This document shows positions 7,604-19,173 of a stretch of DNA of 64,000 bases, in pieces. Each line of letters opens with the position of its first letter. The first letter of the stretch is position 1. The stretch comes from Pseudoselenomonas ruminantium (lineage in GTDB: Bacteria; Bacillota; Negativicutes; Selenomonadales; Selenomonadaceae): NCBI RefSeq assembly GCF_900113715.1, contig NZ_FOQK01000001.1, positions 95,929 to 159,928 on the forward strand. The letters are read 5' to 3'. The notes beneath the pieces are model-generated. The model saw only the letters and a program-made list of their open reading frames with translations. It did not search any database and was not told the origin of the DNA. Both the position numbers and the translations under genes were made by a program.

Positions 7604-8884
7604 ATGACAGCAAGAACAGGCAGGCAGTATATTGGTGCAGAGGTACAGGCAGGACTGGCTATGGCCGGCTCAGCGTTGGCCGGTTTCATCGTTGTGCCGT
7701 CTCTGCTCTTCCAGCTGGGCATGGACTTTGCCGGTGCCTATACAGCCTATGCTGTGATGGCCATAGCAGCATCCCTGCTGATGGGGTGGCTGCGGCAGCC
7801 ATTGATGCTGCTGCCCTCCATAGCGGTCAGTACGTATTTGGTCTATCTGGTGGGGATTTCGCAGGGCCTGAGCTGGCAGCAGCTCTTGGGGGCCTGCCTG
7901 GCAGCAGCCATCACCGGCCTGCTGCTTTGCCTCAGTCCGTTGCGGCGATGGTTTGCAGATGCCGTGCCGCAGGAGGTCCGGCGGCTTTTGCCTGCGGGGT
8001 TGGGGGTGATGCTCATCCTGGCAGGGCTGACACAGGGGCGCATCATTGTGCGCTCGGCTTGGTCAGTCACGATGCTGGGGAACTTCCAGGATCCGCTGGC
8101 TTATCTGGGCCTGACTGGCATCATGGTGACGATGGTCATGGTGGCACTGAAGCTGCGTGGGGCCCTGTTTTGGGGCATGGTTGTCACGGCGGCTGTGGCC
8201 TTGGCAGAAGGCTTCTGGGTTGTTCCCGCCGCGCCGTTCATGCAGCCAGCCGGCTGGGATCAGGCGGCTGGGCAGCTGACGCTGCTGCCAGGAAGTGAGG
8301 CTGCCTTAGGGCATATGCTGGCTGCGGGGGTGACGCTTCTCATCGTGCTGGCCAGTATGAACTGGCTGGCAATCGAGGCGCTGGTGCCGCCCGCAGATGG
8401 CCGCTGCCGCCTGCTACCCATGACTTTTGCTTTGAGCGCCGTGGGGGCGCTGGCTGGCTGCCTGCCACTGGTCGTCTCGCCGCTATCCGCAGCAGGGACT
8501 GTGGCGCGGGCCAGAAGGCTGGCAGCTTGGAGTGCGGCACTGTTGTTCCTGGCAGCGTTGTTCTGCGAGCCGCTTTTGGCAGCGATGGCAGATTTTCCTG
8601 TCATGGTTGTGCCGGTGCTCGTGGGGACAGGGCTGCTGCTTTTGCAGCAGACGGTACAAAGCTTGCAGCAGCGGCCGCTGGCGTGGGATTTCTCCGCACT
8701 GGGCGCAGCTGTCTGCCTGCTGCTTTTGATGCCGCTGGCCAATAATATCACAGCTGGCCTGGGGGCCGCATTCATCAGCTGGTGTGTGCTTCGGGGTTGT
8801 GAGAGGGGCTGGCGCGTCGTTCCGCTGGCCTCATGGGGACTGGCAGCGGTGTTTGCCGTGTATCTTGCTTATGCGGCTATCTGA
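7604..8884 (+). CDS. AzgA-like (NCS2-related) purine permease family protein
   Basis: A 426-residue, very hydrophobic protein with about 12 membrane helices. The block VPQEVRRLLPAGLGVMLILA matches the conserved VPxxLRxxIxAGIG region of AzgA-type guanine/hypoxanthine permeases, and the hydrophobic PSIAVSTYLVYLVG segment sits where the family has APGMGxNA. The C-terminal NNITAGLGAAFISW also corresponds to the IxxGIxxGxIxY family block. The two substrate-binding segments are therefore divergent, so the substrate cannot be assumed to be a purine. ATG 7604 follows a GGTGAAGG ribosome-binding site. The gene is GC-rich and uses many CTG and GGC codons. It stands between an own promoter and a glucosaminidase gene 51 bases downstream. 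Confidence 0.65.
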   Translation: MTARTGRQYIGAEVQAGLAMAGSALAGFIVVPSLLFQLGMDFAGAYTAYAVMAIAASLLMGWLRQPLMLLPSIAVSTYLVYLVGISQGLSWQQLLGACLAAAITGLLLCLSPLRRWFADAVPQEVRRLLPAGLGVMLILAGLTQGRIIVRSAWSVTMLGNFQDPLAYLGLTGIMVTMVMVALKLRGALFWGMVVTAAVALAEGFWVVPAAPFMQPAGWDQAAGQLTLLPGSEAALGHMLAAGVTLLIVLASMNWLAIEALVPPADGRCRLLPMTFALSAVGALAGCLPLVVSPLSAAGTVARARRLAAWSAALLFLAALFCEPLLAAMADFPVMVVPVLVGTGLLLLQQTVQSLQQRPLAWDFSALGAAVCLLLLMPLANNITAGLGAAFISWCVLRGCERGWRVVPLASWGLAAVFAVYLAYAAI

Positions 8885-8935
8885 TGAAGAGATGTAAGAT
8901 GAATGATTCGAATGATTTAAGGAGTGTACTTTTTC

Positions 8936-9724
8936 GTGGAATTTAATCGTTATCCGAGAGTTATTGCTGCGGGGACGCTGGTGGGGCTGCTGACGCTGGC
9001 ACTGCCTGCGTCCGCCCAGGCGGCACGTCATGTGAGTGATGCTTCCCTGCCAGCAACCAGAGTGGCTACGGAGCGCACGGTGAACAGCGGCAGCAGCCAG
9101 GCAGTTGCCCGCAATGTCACGCAGGAGTTGTCGTTTCAGGAGCGCATCGATGCGATTCTAAAACAACATGAAGAAGAGGCAAAAAAAGAAGCAGCTATAC
9201 CGCAGACGGTGTCTGCCTATGATGACTCAATCATAGGTACCGCGCTGGCCAGCCAGCAGCAGTGCGTGGACTATCTGCTGAGTGTCAATCCCAACCCGGA
9301 TATCTCGGTCACGCCGCAGCAGCTCGTCTCGTATTATTACGAGGAAGGCGCCCGGGAAGGCATCCGTCCGGATGTCGCTTTTGCGCAGGCCCTCAAAGAG
9401 ACAGGCTTTTTCCGCTATGGTGGCACGGTGACGTCGGATCAGAACAACTACTGTGGCCTGGGGACGACGAGCAGCCAGGTCAAGGGGGCATATTTCAACT
9501 CGGCGCAGATGGGCGTGCGTGCACAGATCCAGCATCTGCTGGCCTACGCTTCGACCCGGCTTCCGAACGAGCCGGTGGTCGACCCGCGCTACAATCTGGT
9601 GCGTTCCTCCTATGGTGAGCGCACCCTCAAGAGCTGGCCAGAGCTCAATGGCCGTTGGGCTGTGCCTGGCTATACCTATGGGCAGAGCATCATGAGCATC
9701 TTCCGTGCGATGCTGGCCCAGTAA
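8936..9724 (+). CDS. Secreted N-acetylglucosaminidase-domain peptidoglycan hydrolase
   Basis: Exported muralytic enzyme of 262 residues. An N-terminal signal peptide (hydrophobic core VIAAGTLVGLLTLALPASA, cleavage likely after AQA) precedes a low-complexity linker with a short charged helix (EEEAKKEAA), then a glucosaminidase-type domain from about residue 120. The catalytic glutamate is probably the E in FAQALKETG, followed by the conserved NNYCGLG and GAYFNSAQMGVRAQIQHL blocks. The start GTG 8936 has AAGGAG 11 bases upstream; a GTG at 8924 overlaps that site. No cell-wall anchor is visible, in keeping with a periplasmic role in a didermal cell. Confidence 0.85.
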   Translation: MEFNRYPRVIAAGTLVGLLTLALPASAQAARHVSDASLPATRVATERTVNSGSSQAVARNVTQELSFQERIDAILKQHEEEAKKEAAIPQTVSAYDDSIIGTALASQQQCVDYLLSVNPNPDISVTPQQLVSYYYEEGAREGIRPDVAFAQALKETGFFRYGGTVTSDQNNYCGLGTTSSQVKGAYFNSAQMGVRAQIQHLLAYASTRLPNEPVVDPRYNLVRSSYGERTLKSWPELNGRWAVPGYTYGQSIMSIFRAMLAQ

Positions 9725-9769
9725 CGATCCTGTAATAGTTTATTCATTTATATAGAGAAGGGAATTTAA

Positions 9770-11395
<1,626 letters not shown>

Positions 11396-11425
11396 GCAGA
11401 TTTCAGGTGAAGGGAGTCTGACGCC

Positions 11426-13027
11426 GTGCTGGGAGATTTCTTTCAAAACAAAATAGATGATGCTGGTGCCACGGCGCGACTGCGGGAAATGGTGGCAGTG
11501 CTGCGCAAGCGCGATGTTGTCCGGGGGGTGACGCCGGACAAGCTGCGCTTGATATTGGAAGATCTGGGGCCGACTTTTGTCAAGCTCGGACAGGTCATGA
11601 GCATGCGTCCGGATTTCCTGCCGCCAGAGTACTGTGATGAACTCATGAAGCTGCAGACTTCGGCTAAACCACTGCCGTTTGCTGTTATCCTTGAGGTCAT
11701 CGAGCGCGAGTATAATCGCCGCTGGGACAAGGTGTTCTCGTATATCGACGAGGAGGCCTTGGGCTCGGCCAGTATCGCCCAGGTGCATCGGGCGGTGCTG
11801 ACAACTGGCGAGAAGGTCGTCGTCAAGGTCCAGCGGCCAGGCATCTACGAAATCATGAGCAAGGATATCGTCCTGCTGAAACGGGCGGCAACGCTCCTCA
11901 AGGTGGTGAGCCGTTCGCAGGATGTGATCGACTTCAACATGGTCCTCGACGAGATGTGGACCATCGCCAAGCAGGAGATGGATTTTTTCATCGAGGCGGA
12001 CCATATTGCTGAGTTTGAGCATCTGAACCGGGATGTGGACTATGTTTCCTGTCCGCAGGTATACCGGCAGCTTTCGACGCAGCATATCTTGGTGATGGAA
12101 TCGGTCGAGGGCATCCAGATCGATGACTTCGAGCAGCTGCGGTCCCGTGGCTACGATGTGAACCAGCTTGGACGGCGCCTGGGCGAGAACTATGTCAAGC
12201 AGATCATCGAGGATGGTTTTTTCCATGCCGATCCGCATCCAGGCAATATCTGGATCCGCAATGGCCGGATCGTCTGGCTGGACCTCGGGATGGTCGGGCG
12301 CCTTTCGGGGCGTGACCGTACGGCAATCCGCAAGGCTGTCTATGCGCTGGCTACCCACGACGCCTTTGAGCTCAAAGCTGCTGTTTTGGCTTTGGGGCTC
12401 GTGCGCGGCAAGATCAACCATACGATGCTCTATCAGGATATCGATGCGATGCTGTCACAGTACAGCACACTTGATTTCAGTGAGTTGCAGATGGGGGTGC
12501 TGACGCGTCAGATCATGAATCTCATGCGCGTGCACCATATCGGCTGTCCGCAGGGGTTGTCGATGTTTGCGCGTGGTGTGCTGACGATTGAAGGCGTCAT
12601 GCGGCTTTGCTGTCCTAAGGTAAGTTTTGTAGAGATCTTTGCCAAGAGTCTGGCGGTTGATTATAAAAAGAATTTCAATTGGCGTGACGAGGTAGAGAAA
12701 GCGAAACGTGAGGGCATGATGCTGCTGCGTAAATCCGCGCAGCTGCCGGAGCAGATCTCGGACATCCTGAAGATGACCATGAGTGGTCAGACAAAGGTGA
12801 ATCTGGATGTGACCGGCTCAGAGGAACCGTTGCGCAAGCTGGATCAGATGATAAACAAGATTATCCTGGCAGTGCTGGTAGCGGCATTGCTGCTGGGCTC
12901 TAGTACGATATGTACGACACAGATGACGCCGAAGATCATGGAAATCCCCCTGTTGGGATTCGTAGGGTATTTGATTGCGTTCATATTGAGCATCCGGATT
13001 ATCTGGGAAATACACAAAGGTCGCTGA
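11426..13027 (+). CDS. ABC1/UbiB family atypical kinase
   Basis: Membrane-associated protein kinase-like ATPase of 533 residues. Family hallmarks are all visible: KLGQVMSMRPDFLP (KxGQ motif), the alanine-rich nucleotide loop ALGSASIAQVH, VVVKVQRP with the lysine, GFFHADPHPGNIW and the metal-binding LDLGMVG. Two C-terminal membrane helices follow (about 468-490 and 500-525). UbiB homologues support isoprenoid quinone synthesis; in an anaerobe this would be menaquinone or another lipid, which is inference. The start is GTG 11426 behind AAGGGAG. It lies between the ABC-F gene and aroH, 16 bases ahead of the latter; linkage to a chorismate enzyme is at least compatible with quinone metabolism. 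Confidence 0.9.
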   Translation: MLGDFFQNKIDDAGATARLREMVAVLRKRDVVRGVTPDKLRLILEDLGPTFVKLGQVMSMRPDFLPPEYCDELMKLQTSAKPLPFAVILEVIEREYNRRWDKVFSYIDEEALGSASIAQVHRAVLTTGEKVVVKVQRPGIYEIMSKDIVLLKRAATLLKVVSRSQDVIDFNMVLDEMWTIAKQEMDFFIEADHIAEFEHLNRDVDYVSCPQVYRQLSTQHILVMESVEGIQIDDFEQLRSRGYDVNQLGRRLGENYVKQIIEDGFFHADPHPGNIWIRNGRIVWLDLGMVGRLSGRDRTAIRKAVYALATHDAFELKAAVLALGLVRGKINHTMLYQDIDAMLSQYSTLDFSELQMGVLTRQIMNLMRVHHIGCPQGLSMFARGVLTIEGVMRLCCPKVSFVEIFAKSLAVDYKKNFNWRDEVEKAKREGMMLLRKSAQLPEQISDILKMTMSGQTKVNLDVTGSEEPLRKLDQMINKIILAVLVAALLLGSSTICTTQMTPKIMEIPLLGFVGYLIAFILSIRIIWEIHKGR

Positions 13028-13043
13028 AGAGGAGGTTGTCAAT

Positions 13044-13406
13044 ATGAGAGGAATACGTGGAGCAATCACAGTAGGAGAGAACAAAAAAGAAGAGATCTGG
13101 CAGGCAGCGAAGATGCTGTTGTCCCAGATCCTGCGTCGCAACAAGGTGAAGCCGGAAGATATCGGTGCATGCATATTCAGCTCTACCAGCGATATCACAG
13201 CAGGTTTCCCTTCGACGGGCGCCCGCCAGATGGAAGGTTTTGACAAGGTGCCTCTGTTTGACACGCGGGTACCGGAGGTCGATGATTCGATGGAGCGCTG
13301 CATCCGTGTGCTGCTGCTGGTGGATTCGGAGCTCAAGCAGGCGGAGATCCAGCATGTGTACATGGGGAAAGCACAAGAACTGCGCCCGGATCTGCGCAAT
13401 TTCTGA
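13044..13406 (+). CDS. aroH: Chorismate mutase, AroH class
   Basis: Converts chorismate to prephenate on the way to phenylalanine and tyrosine. The 120-residue protein is of the trimeric AroH type as in Bacillus subtilis: N-terminal RGIRGAITV with the active-site arginine, the DITAGFPSTGARQM block, CIRVLLLV with the second arginine, and the C-terminal HVYMGKAQELRPDL containing the conserved tyrosine. Length equals the family standard. ATG 13044 has GAGGAGG 8 bases upstream. It follows the UbiB-like gene by 16 bases and is probably in the same operon; no terminator is seen behind it before the transketolase promoter region. Confidence 0.95.
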   Translation: MRGIRGAITVGENKKEEIWQAAKMLLSQILRRNKVKPEDIGACIFSSTSDITAGFPSTGARQMEGFDKVPLFDTRVPEVDDSMERCIRVLLLVDSELKQAEIQHVYMGKAQELRPDLRNF

Positions 13407-13564
13407 CATAAGGCAGAAGTGTTTACAAACGAAAGTATATGGTTTTTATTCTGATATCATAAAAGTAATTAATGGAAATGGCGTAAAATACTGTACTTTT
13501 TCATTCGAATCTAGTAGAATGGTGTGTGGATAAAAAACATTCGAGTGATAAGGAGAGATACACT

Positions 13565-15568
13565 TTGAGTAACATCGATACGACTTGTGTCAACGCCATT
13601 CGTGTATTAGCTGCAGATGCCATCCAGAAGGCCAATTCTGGTCATCCGGGCCTGCCGCTGGGCAGTGCTGCCATGGCTTACGAACTGTGGGCCAACCATA
13701 TGAACCACAATGGCAAGAATCCGGAATGGGCTAACCGCGACCGTTTCATCCTTTCGGGTGGTCATGGTTCCTCGCTCCTGTATTCGCTGCTCCATTTCTT
13801 CGGCTATGGTCTGACGATGGATGACATGAAGCAGTTCCGTCAGGATGGTTCGCTGACCCCGGGACATCCGGAATATGGTCATACGGTTGGTGTAGAAGCA
13901 ACGACTGGCCCGCTGGGCGCTGGCATGGCTATGGCTGTTGGCATGGCTATGGCCGAGGCACACTTGGCTGCCGAGTTCAACCGTCCGGGCTATGACGTTG
14001 TCGATCACTATACGTTCGTGCTTGGCGGCGACGGCTGCATGATGGAAGGTATCTCTTCGGAGGCGTTCTCGCTGGCTGGTACGCTTGGCCTGTCCAAACT
14101 GATCGTACTCTATGATTCGAATAAGATTTCGATCGAGGGCGATACGGACATCGCGTTCACGGAGAATGTCCAGGCTCGTATGGCAGCTTTCGGTTTCCAG
14201 ACGATCACGGTCGAAGATGGCAATGACCTTGAGGCCATCGGCAAGGCAATCGAAGCAGCGAAAGCCGATAAAGAGCATCCGTCCTTCATCACGGTCAAGA
14301 CGCAGATAGGTTATGGCTGCCCGGCAAAACAGGGTAAAGCCAGTGCTCATGGCGAACCTCTCGGCGAGGAGAACGTCAAGGCTCTCAAGGAGAATCTTGG
14401 CTGGCCAGAGCCGGATAAGGCATTCAACATCCCGCAGGATGTTTATGACCATTATCAGGAACTGGCAAAACGCGGCGCTGAGGCTGAGGCAAAGTGGAAC
14501 AAGCTCTTTGCTGAGTATTGCACGAAGTTCCCGGAAGAGAAGGCTCGCTGGGAGAAATTCCATGCACCAGTTGATGCTGAGGCTCTTCTGGCTAATGAAG
14601 AGTTCTGGGCATATGAGGACAAAGCTCAGGCAACGCGCAATCTGTCTGGCACGATGATCAATCGTCTCAAGGATATGGTTCCGCAGCTCATCGGCGGCAG
14701 TGCTGACCTGGCACCGTCGAACAAGACGATGATGAATGGCGAGAGCGATTTCAGCAAGGACAACTATGCTGGCCGCAATCTCCACTTCGGCATCCGTGAG
14801 CTTGCCATGGCAGCTATGGCCAACGGCATCACGCTGCATGGTGGCCTGCGCACGTATGTCGCTACGTTCTTCGTATTCAGCGACTACACGAAGCCGATGA
14901 TGCGTCTGGCTTCGCTGATGCATATCCCGGTCACTTATGTCCTGACGCACGACAGCATCGGCGTTGGCGAGGATGGCCCGACTCATGAGCCAATCGAGCA
15001 GCTCTCCATGCTCCGGGCTCAGCCGAATCTCAACGTATTCCGCCCGGCAGATGCTACGGAGACAGCCGCTGGCTGGTACCTGGCCATCACGGCTGACAAG
15101 ACGCCGACGGCGCTGGTACTTACCCGTCAGAATCTGCCGCAGCTGGCAGGCTCGAGCAAAGAAGCACTCAAGGGTGCATATGTCGTATCCGAGGCGAAGG
15201 ATGCAGCGAACATGGATGGTATCCTGATGGCATCGGGTTCGGAAGTTTCGCTGGCTGTAGATGCTCAGGCTGAGCTGGCTAAAGAAGGCCTCGATGTCCG
15301 CGTTGTTTCGATGCCGTGCATCGATCTCTTCGAGCAGCAGAGCGCTGAGTACAAAGCCAGCATCCTGCCGAAGAATGTCCGTGCCCGTGTTTCGGTTGAG
15401 GCCCTTTCGGACTTCGGCTGGGGCAAATATGTAGGCCTTGATGGTGCATCGGTCTGCATGGAAGGCTTTGGCGCTTCGGCTCCTGGCCCGCAGCTCTTCA
15501 AGAAGTTCGGCTTCACGGTTGAGCATGTTGTTGAGGTAGCGAAAAAAGTTATTGCTGACAATAAATAA
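13565..15568 (+). CDS. tkt: Transketolase
   Basis: Thiamine-diphosphate enzyme of the non-oxidative pentose phosphate pathway, exchanging two-carbon units between sugar phosphates. The 667-residue length is that of the full bacterial enzyme. Seen in order: N-terminal SGHPGLPLG, the ThDP/Mg motif GGDGCMMEG with NKIS further on, the pyrimidine-domain [15 protein letters not shown], the [15 protein letters not shown] loop with the phosphate-binding histidines, and the C-terminal domain ending [14 protein letters not shown]. The start is TTG 13565 ([12 protein letters not shown]), 9 bases after AAGGAGAG; a GTG frame opening at 13526 has no ribosome-binding site. An AT-rich 158-bp upstream region contains a possible TAGAAT -10 box near 13515. 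Confidence 0.96.
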   Translation: MSNIDTTCVNAIRVLAADAIQKANSGHPGLPLGSAAMAYELWANHMNHNGKNPEWANRDRFILSGGHGSSLLYSLLHFFGYGLTMDDMKQFRQDGSLTPGHPEYGHTVGVEATTGPLGAGMAMAVGMAMAEAHLAAEFNRPGYDVVDHYTFVLGGDGCMMEGISSEAFSLAGTLGLSKLIVLYDSNKISIEGDTDIAFTENVQARMAAFGFQTITVEDGNDLEAIGKAIEAAKADKEHPSFITVKTQIGYGCPAKQGKASAHGEPLGEENVKALKENLGWPEPDKAFNIPQDVYDHYQELAKRGAEAEAKWNKLFAEYCTKFPEEKARWEKFHAPVDAEALLANEEFWAYEDKAQATRNLSGTMINRLKDMVPQLIGGSADLAPSNKTMMNGESDFSKDNYAGRNLHFGIRELAMAAMANGITLHGGLRTYVATFFVFSDYTKPMMRLASLMHIPVTYVLTHDSIGVGEDGPTHEPIEQLSMLRAQPNLNVFRPADATETAAGWYLAITADKTPTALVLTRQNLPQLAGSSKEALKGAYVVSEAKDAANMDGILMASGSEVSLAVDAQAELAKEGLDVRVVSMPCIDLFEQQSAEYKASILPKNVRARVSVEALSDFGWGKYVGLDGASVCMEGFGASAPGPQLFKKFGFTVEHVVEVAKKVIADNK

Positions 15569-15602
15569 GCAAGAGTAGATCCTGTATACGGCAGGGAGAG
15601 AG

Positions 15603-15640
15603 TAGCAGAGACGGAAAATCCGTCTCTGCTATTATTTTTG
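15603..15640 (+). terminator. Terminator of tkt
   Basis: Perfect 13-bp stem TAGCAGAGACGGA/TCCGTCTCTGCTA with an AAA loop followed by TTATTTTTG. Confidence 0.92.
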
Positions 15641-15735
15641 TCTATCAAACATGGACAAAATCATGGGTTTTGAAAATAATAAAGCAAAATGATACGCTAG
15701 GTAGCGTGTGCACGTGAATCTTTATAAATAAAGTG

Positions 15736-15764
15736 TTGACAAGCATTTTTGCTGGTGCTAATAT
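15736..15764 (+). promoter_or_regulatory. Promoter of the str operon
   Basis: Perfect TTGACA, 17-bp spacer, TAATAT. It lies 54 bp ahead of the L7Ae-like gene. A small palindrome CGCTAGGTAGCG is 31 bp upstream of it. Confidence 0.85.
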
Positions 15765-15817
15765 ATAGAAGTGCCTGATTCAAGAGCATGATTTAGTGAT
15801 ACAGGGGAGTGAAAACA

Positions 15818-16063
15818 ATGACACTGGATACACTGAAAAATGCCAATCGGGTGATTGGTATCAAGCAGGTTACCAAAGCTGTGAAGCGCGGGAATGTCCA
15901 GAACGTATTCGTCGCTGACGATGCGGATGATCGTGTCATCGAGCCGCTGGAAACGCTGTGCAGGGAATGTGAAGTTCCGGTAGGGCGTGCAGAGACGATG
16001 CAGGAGTTGGGACAGGCCTGCGGCATCGAAGTCGGTGCGGCAGCTGCGGCAGTCCTGAAGTAA
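15818..16063 (+). CDS. L7Ae-like ribosomal/K-turn-binding protein (YbxF type)
   Basis: Small RNA-binding protein of 81 residues. The pattern NRVIGIKQVTKAVKRGNVQNVFVADDAD ... PLETLCRECEVPV is that of the bacterial L7Ae/L30e family (B. subtilis YbxF/RplGB), which binds kink-turn RNA. This family normally sits directly ahead of rpsL, as here. ATG 15818 has AGGGGAG 8 bases upstream; a GTG at 15809 overlaps that site. In Firmicutes it usually follows rpoC, whereas here transketolase and a terminator lie upstream and the operon begins with its own promoter. The short size and lack of a full ribosomal role make it likely dispensable. Confidence 0.9.
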   Translation: MTLDTLKNANRVIGIKQVTKAVKRGNVQNVFVADDADDRVIEPLETLCRECEVPVGRAETMQELGQACGIEVGAAAAAVLK

Positions 16064-16082
16064 GTTTCTAGTATATTTGTTA

Positions 16083-16110
16083 AAAACTTCAGAGCTTGCT
16101 TTGAGGTTTT
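16083..16110 (+). promoter_or_regulatory. Hairpin in the rpsL leader
   Basis: Inverted repeat AAAACTTCAGAG/CTTTGAGGTTTT around CTTG, in the 89-base gap before rpsL. The T run is part of the stem, so this may be a partial terminator or a regulatory leader element. Confidence 0.4.
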
Positions 16111-16152
16111 AATAAATAATAAATTCTCAATATGAAGGAAGGAGGTGCATGT

Positions 16153-16530
16153 ATGCCTACTATCAATCAGTTAGTTCGTAAGAGCAGAAAGAGCATGCAG
16201 GAGAAGTCCAAAGCACCAGCACTCAAGAATTGCCCGCAGAAACGTGGTGTTTGCACGCGTGTTTACACGTCTACGCCGAAAAAGCCGAACTCGGCACTGC
16301 GTAAGGTAGCTCGTGTTCGTCTGACGAATAGCATCGAGGTTACCGCATACATCCCAGGCATTGGTCATAATCTTCAGGAGCATAGTGTTGTTCTGATCCG
16401 TGGCGGTCGTGTCAAGGACCTGCCAGGTGTTCGTTACCACATCATCCGCGGTTCGCTCGATACTGCCGGTGTGCAGGATCGTGCTCAGGGCCGTTCGAAG
16501 TACGGTGCGAAAAAAGCAAAGAAAAAATAA
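16153..16530 (+). CDS. rpsL: 30S ribosomal protein S12
   Basis: Decoding-centre protein of the small subunit, 125 residues. The loop [17 protein letters not shown] keeps the lysine whose substitution gives streptomycin resistance, and the second such loop ([10 protein letters not shown]) is also unaltered, so the allele looks wild type. ATG 16153 sits behind GGAAGGAGGT; an upstream in-frame ATG at 16132 would add only seven residues that encode the ribosome-binding site. First standard gene of the str operon, 41 bases ahead of rpsG. Confidence 0.98.
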   Translation: MPTINQLVRKSRKSMQEKSKAPALKNCPQKRGVCTRVYTSTPKKPNSALRKVARVRLTNSIEVTAYIPGIGHNLQEHSVVLIRGGRVKDLPGVRYHIIRGSLDTAGVQDRAQGRSKYGAKKAKKK

Positions 16531-16559
16531 CACAGCTTCGCAAATGAAGACTATGATAA

Positions 16560-17042
<483 letters not shown>

Positions 17043-17077
17043 TCCTTTCTTATTTTTATTAAGGAGCGATATTAAAA

Positions 17078-19156
17078 GTGGCAAGAGAGTATTCCCTTGA
17101 AAAAACTCGTAATATCGGTATCATGGCTCACATCGATGCCGGTAAAACGACTACTACTGAGCGTATCCTCTTCTACACGGGTGTAAACCACAAGATCGGC
17201 GAGGTTCATGAAGGCGCTGCTACCATGGACTGGATGGTTCAGGAGCAGGAGCGCGGCATCACGATTACGTCTGCTGCAACGACCTGCCACTGGAAAGAGC
17301 ATCGTATCAACATCATTGATACGCCGGGTCACGTGGATTTCACGGTAGAGGTTGAGCGTTCCCTGCGCGTCCTCGACGGCACGGTTGCAGTCCTGACTGC
17401 ACGTGGTGGCGTTGAGCCGCAGACTGAGACCGTTTGGCGTCAGGCTGAGCGTTATCATGTTCCGCGCATGGCGTATGTCAACAAGATGGACATCACCGGC
17501 GCAAACTTCTTCAACGTTATCGATATGATGCACGAGCGTCTGCAGGCTAATGCCGTTGCAATCCAGCTGCCAATCGGCGCTGAGGACACGTTCGAAGGCA
17601 TCGTCGACCTGGTCAAGATGGAAGCCATCGTTTATGAGGATGACCTTGGTAAAGTTGCTGACGAGGTTGAGATCCCGGCTGACATGAAAGAGCAGGCTGA
17701 TGAGTATCGTGAGAAACTCTTAGAGGCTCTCTCCGAGATCGATGACGAATTCATGGAGAAATATCTCGGTGGCGAAGAGATTTCGGAAGAGGAGATCAAG
17801 AAGGTAATCCGTAAGGGTACCCTCGCTGGTGAACTCGTTCCGGTAACCTGCGGTACGTCGTATCGCAACAAGGGCGTTCAGCCGCTGCTCGATGCCATCG
17901 TTGATTATATGCCGGCTCCGACGGATATCCCGCCGATCGCTGGTGTAAATCCGGAAACTGGTGAGGAAGACCATCGCCCGTCTAGCGACAGCGAGCCGTT
18001 CTCCGCACTGGCATTCAAAATCATGACTGACCCGTATGTCGGTAAGCTGGCATTCTTCCGTGTATACTCCGGTGTACTCGATGCAGGTTCCTACGTATTC
18101 AACTCCACGAAGGGTAAAAAAGAGCGTATTGGCCGTATCCTCCAGATGCATGCCAACAACCGTAAGGAAATCGAGAAGGTTTACTCCGGTGATATCGCTG
18201 CTGCTGTCGGTCTGAAAGACACGACGACGGGCGACACGCTCTGCGACGAGGCGCATCCGATCATCCTCGAGTCCATGGAGTTCCCGGATCCGGTTATCTC
18301 TGTTGCTGTTGAACCGGCAACGAAGAATGACCAGGAGAAGATGGGCGTTGCTCTCCAGAAACTCGCTGAGGAGGATCCGACGTTCCGCGTTCGCACGGAT
18401 CAGGAAACTGGCCAGACGATCATCTCTGGTATGGGTGAGCTTCATCTTCAGATCATCGTTGACCGTATGCTCCGTGAGTTCCATGTCGACTGCAAAGTCG
18501 GTGAGCCTCAGGTTGCATACCGTGAGACGATCCGTAACACGGTCAAGGCTGAAGGTAAGTTCGTTCGTCAGTCCGGTGGTCATGGTCAGTATGGTCACTG
18601 CTGGCTCGAGCTCATTCCGCAGGAGCCTGGCGAAGGCTTCAGCTTCGAAAACAAGGTCGTCGGTGGTGCGATTCCGAAGGAATTCATCAACCCGATCGAG
18701 GCCGGCGTAAAGCAGGCTATGGAAGCTGGTGTTGTCGCTGGTTATCCGATGGTCGACATCAAGGCTATCGTATTCGATGGTTCCTATCACGAGGTCGACT
18801 CCTCCGAGGCAGCATTCAAAGTTGCTGGTTCCATGGCCTTCAAGAACGGCTGCGAAAAGGCTAACCCGGTTCTCCTTGAGCCGTACGTAAAAGTCGAAGT
18901 TGTCGTTCCGGAAGAGTACATGGGCGATGTAATCGGCGACCTGAATTCCCGCCGCGGCCGTATCGATGGTATGGAAGCGCGCAACGGTGCTCAGGTCATC
19001 AACGGATTTGTTCCGCTTTCCGAGATGTTCGGTTATTCGACGGATCTCCGTTCTAAAACTCAGGGCCGAGGGAACTACAGCATGGAAGTAGCTTACTATG
19101 ATGAAGTTCCTAAAAATATAGCCGAAAAGGTTATTGCTAAAAACAAAGGCGAATAA
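17078..19156 (+). CDS. fusA: Elongation factor G
   Basis: GTPase that drives ribosomal translocation, 692 residues. G1 is [19 protein letters not shown], followed by G2/G3 ([18 protein letters not shown]) and the NKMD guanine-specificity motif; domains II-V follow in order, and the C-terminal VNQ-type tail is short and acidic/basic mixed ([11 protein letters not shown]). It starts with GTG 17078 behind AAGGAG. It has the typical canonical EF-G1 features and not those of the EF-G2 paralogues. Followed by tuf after 17 bases. Confidence 0.98.
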   Translation: MAREYSLEKTRNIGIMAHIDAGKTTTTERILFYTGVNHKIGEVHEGAATMDWMVQEQERGITITSAATTCHWKEHRINIIDTPGHVDFTVEVERSLRVLDGTVAVLTARGGVEPQTETVWRQAERYHVPRMAYVNKMDITGANFFNVIDMMHERLQANAVAIQLPIGAEDTFEGIVDLVKMEAIVYEDDLGKVADEVEIPADMKEQADEYREKLLEALSEIDDEFMEKYLGGEEISEEEIKKVIRKGTLAGELVPVTCGTSYRNKGVQPLLDAIVDYMPAPTDIPPIAGVNPETGEEDHRPSSDSEPFSALAFKIMTDPYVGKLAFFRVYSGVLDAGSYVFNSTKGKKERIGRILQMHANNRKEIEKVYSGDIAAAVGLKDTTTGDTLCDEAHPIILESMEFPDPVISVAVEPATKNDQEKMGVALQKLAEEDPTFRVRTDQETGQTIISGMGELHLQIIVDRMLREFHVDCKVGEPQVAYRETIRNTVKAEGKFVRQSGGHGQYGHCWLELIPQEPGEGFSFENKVVGGAIPKEFINPIEAGVKQAMEAGVVAGYPMVDIKAIVFDGSYHEVDSSEAAFKVAGSMAFKNGCEKANPVLLEPYVKVEVVVPEEYMGDVIGDLNSRRGRIDGMEARNGAQVINGFVPLSEMFGYSTDLRSKTQGRGNYSMEVAYYDEVPKNIAEKVIAKNKGE

Positions 19157-19173
19157 GGGAGGAAAAAATTACA

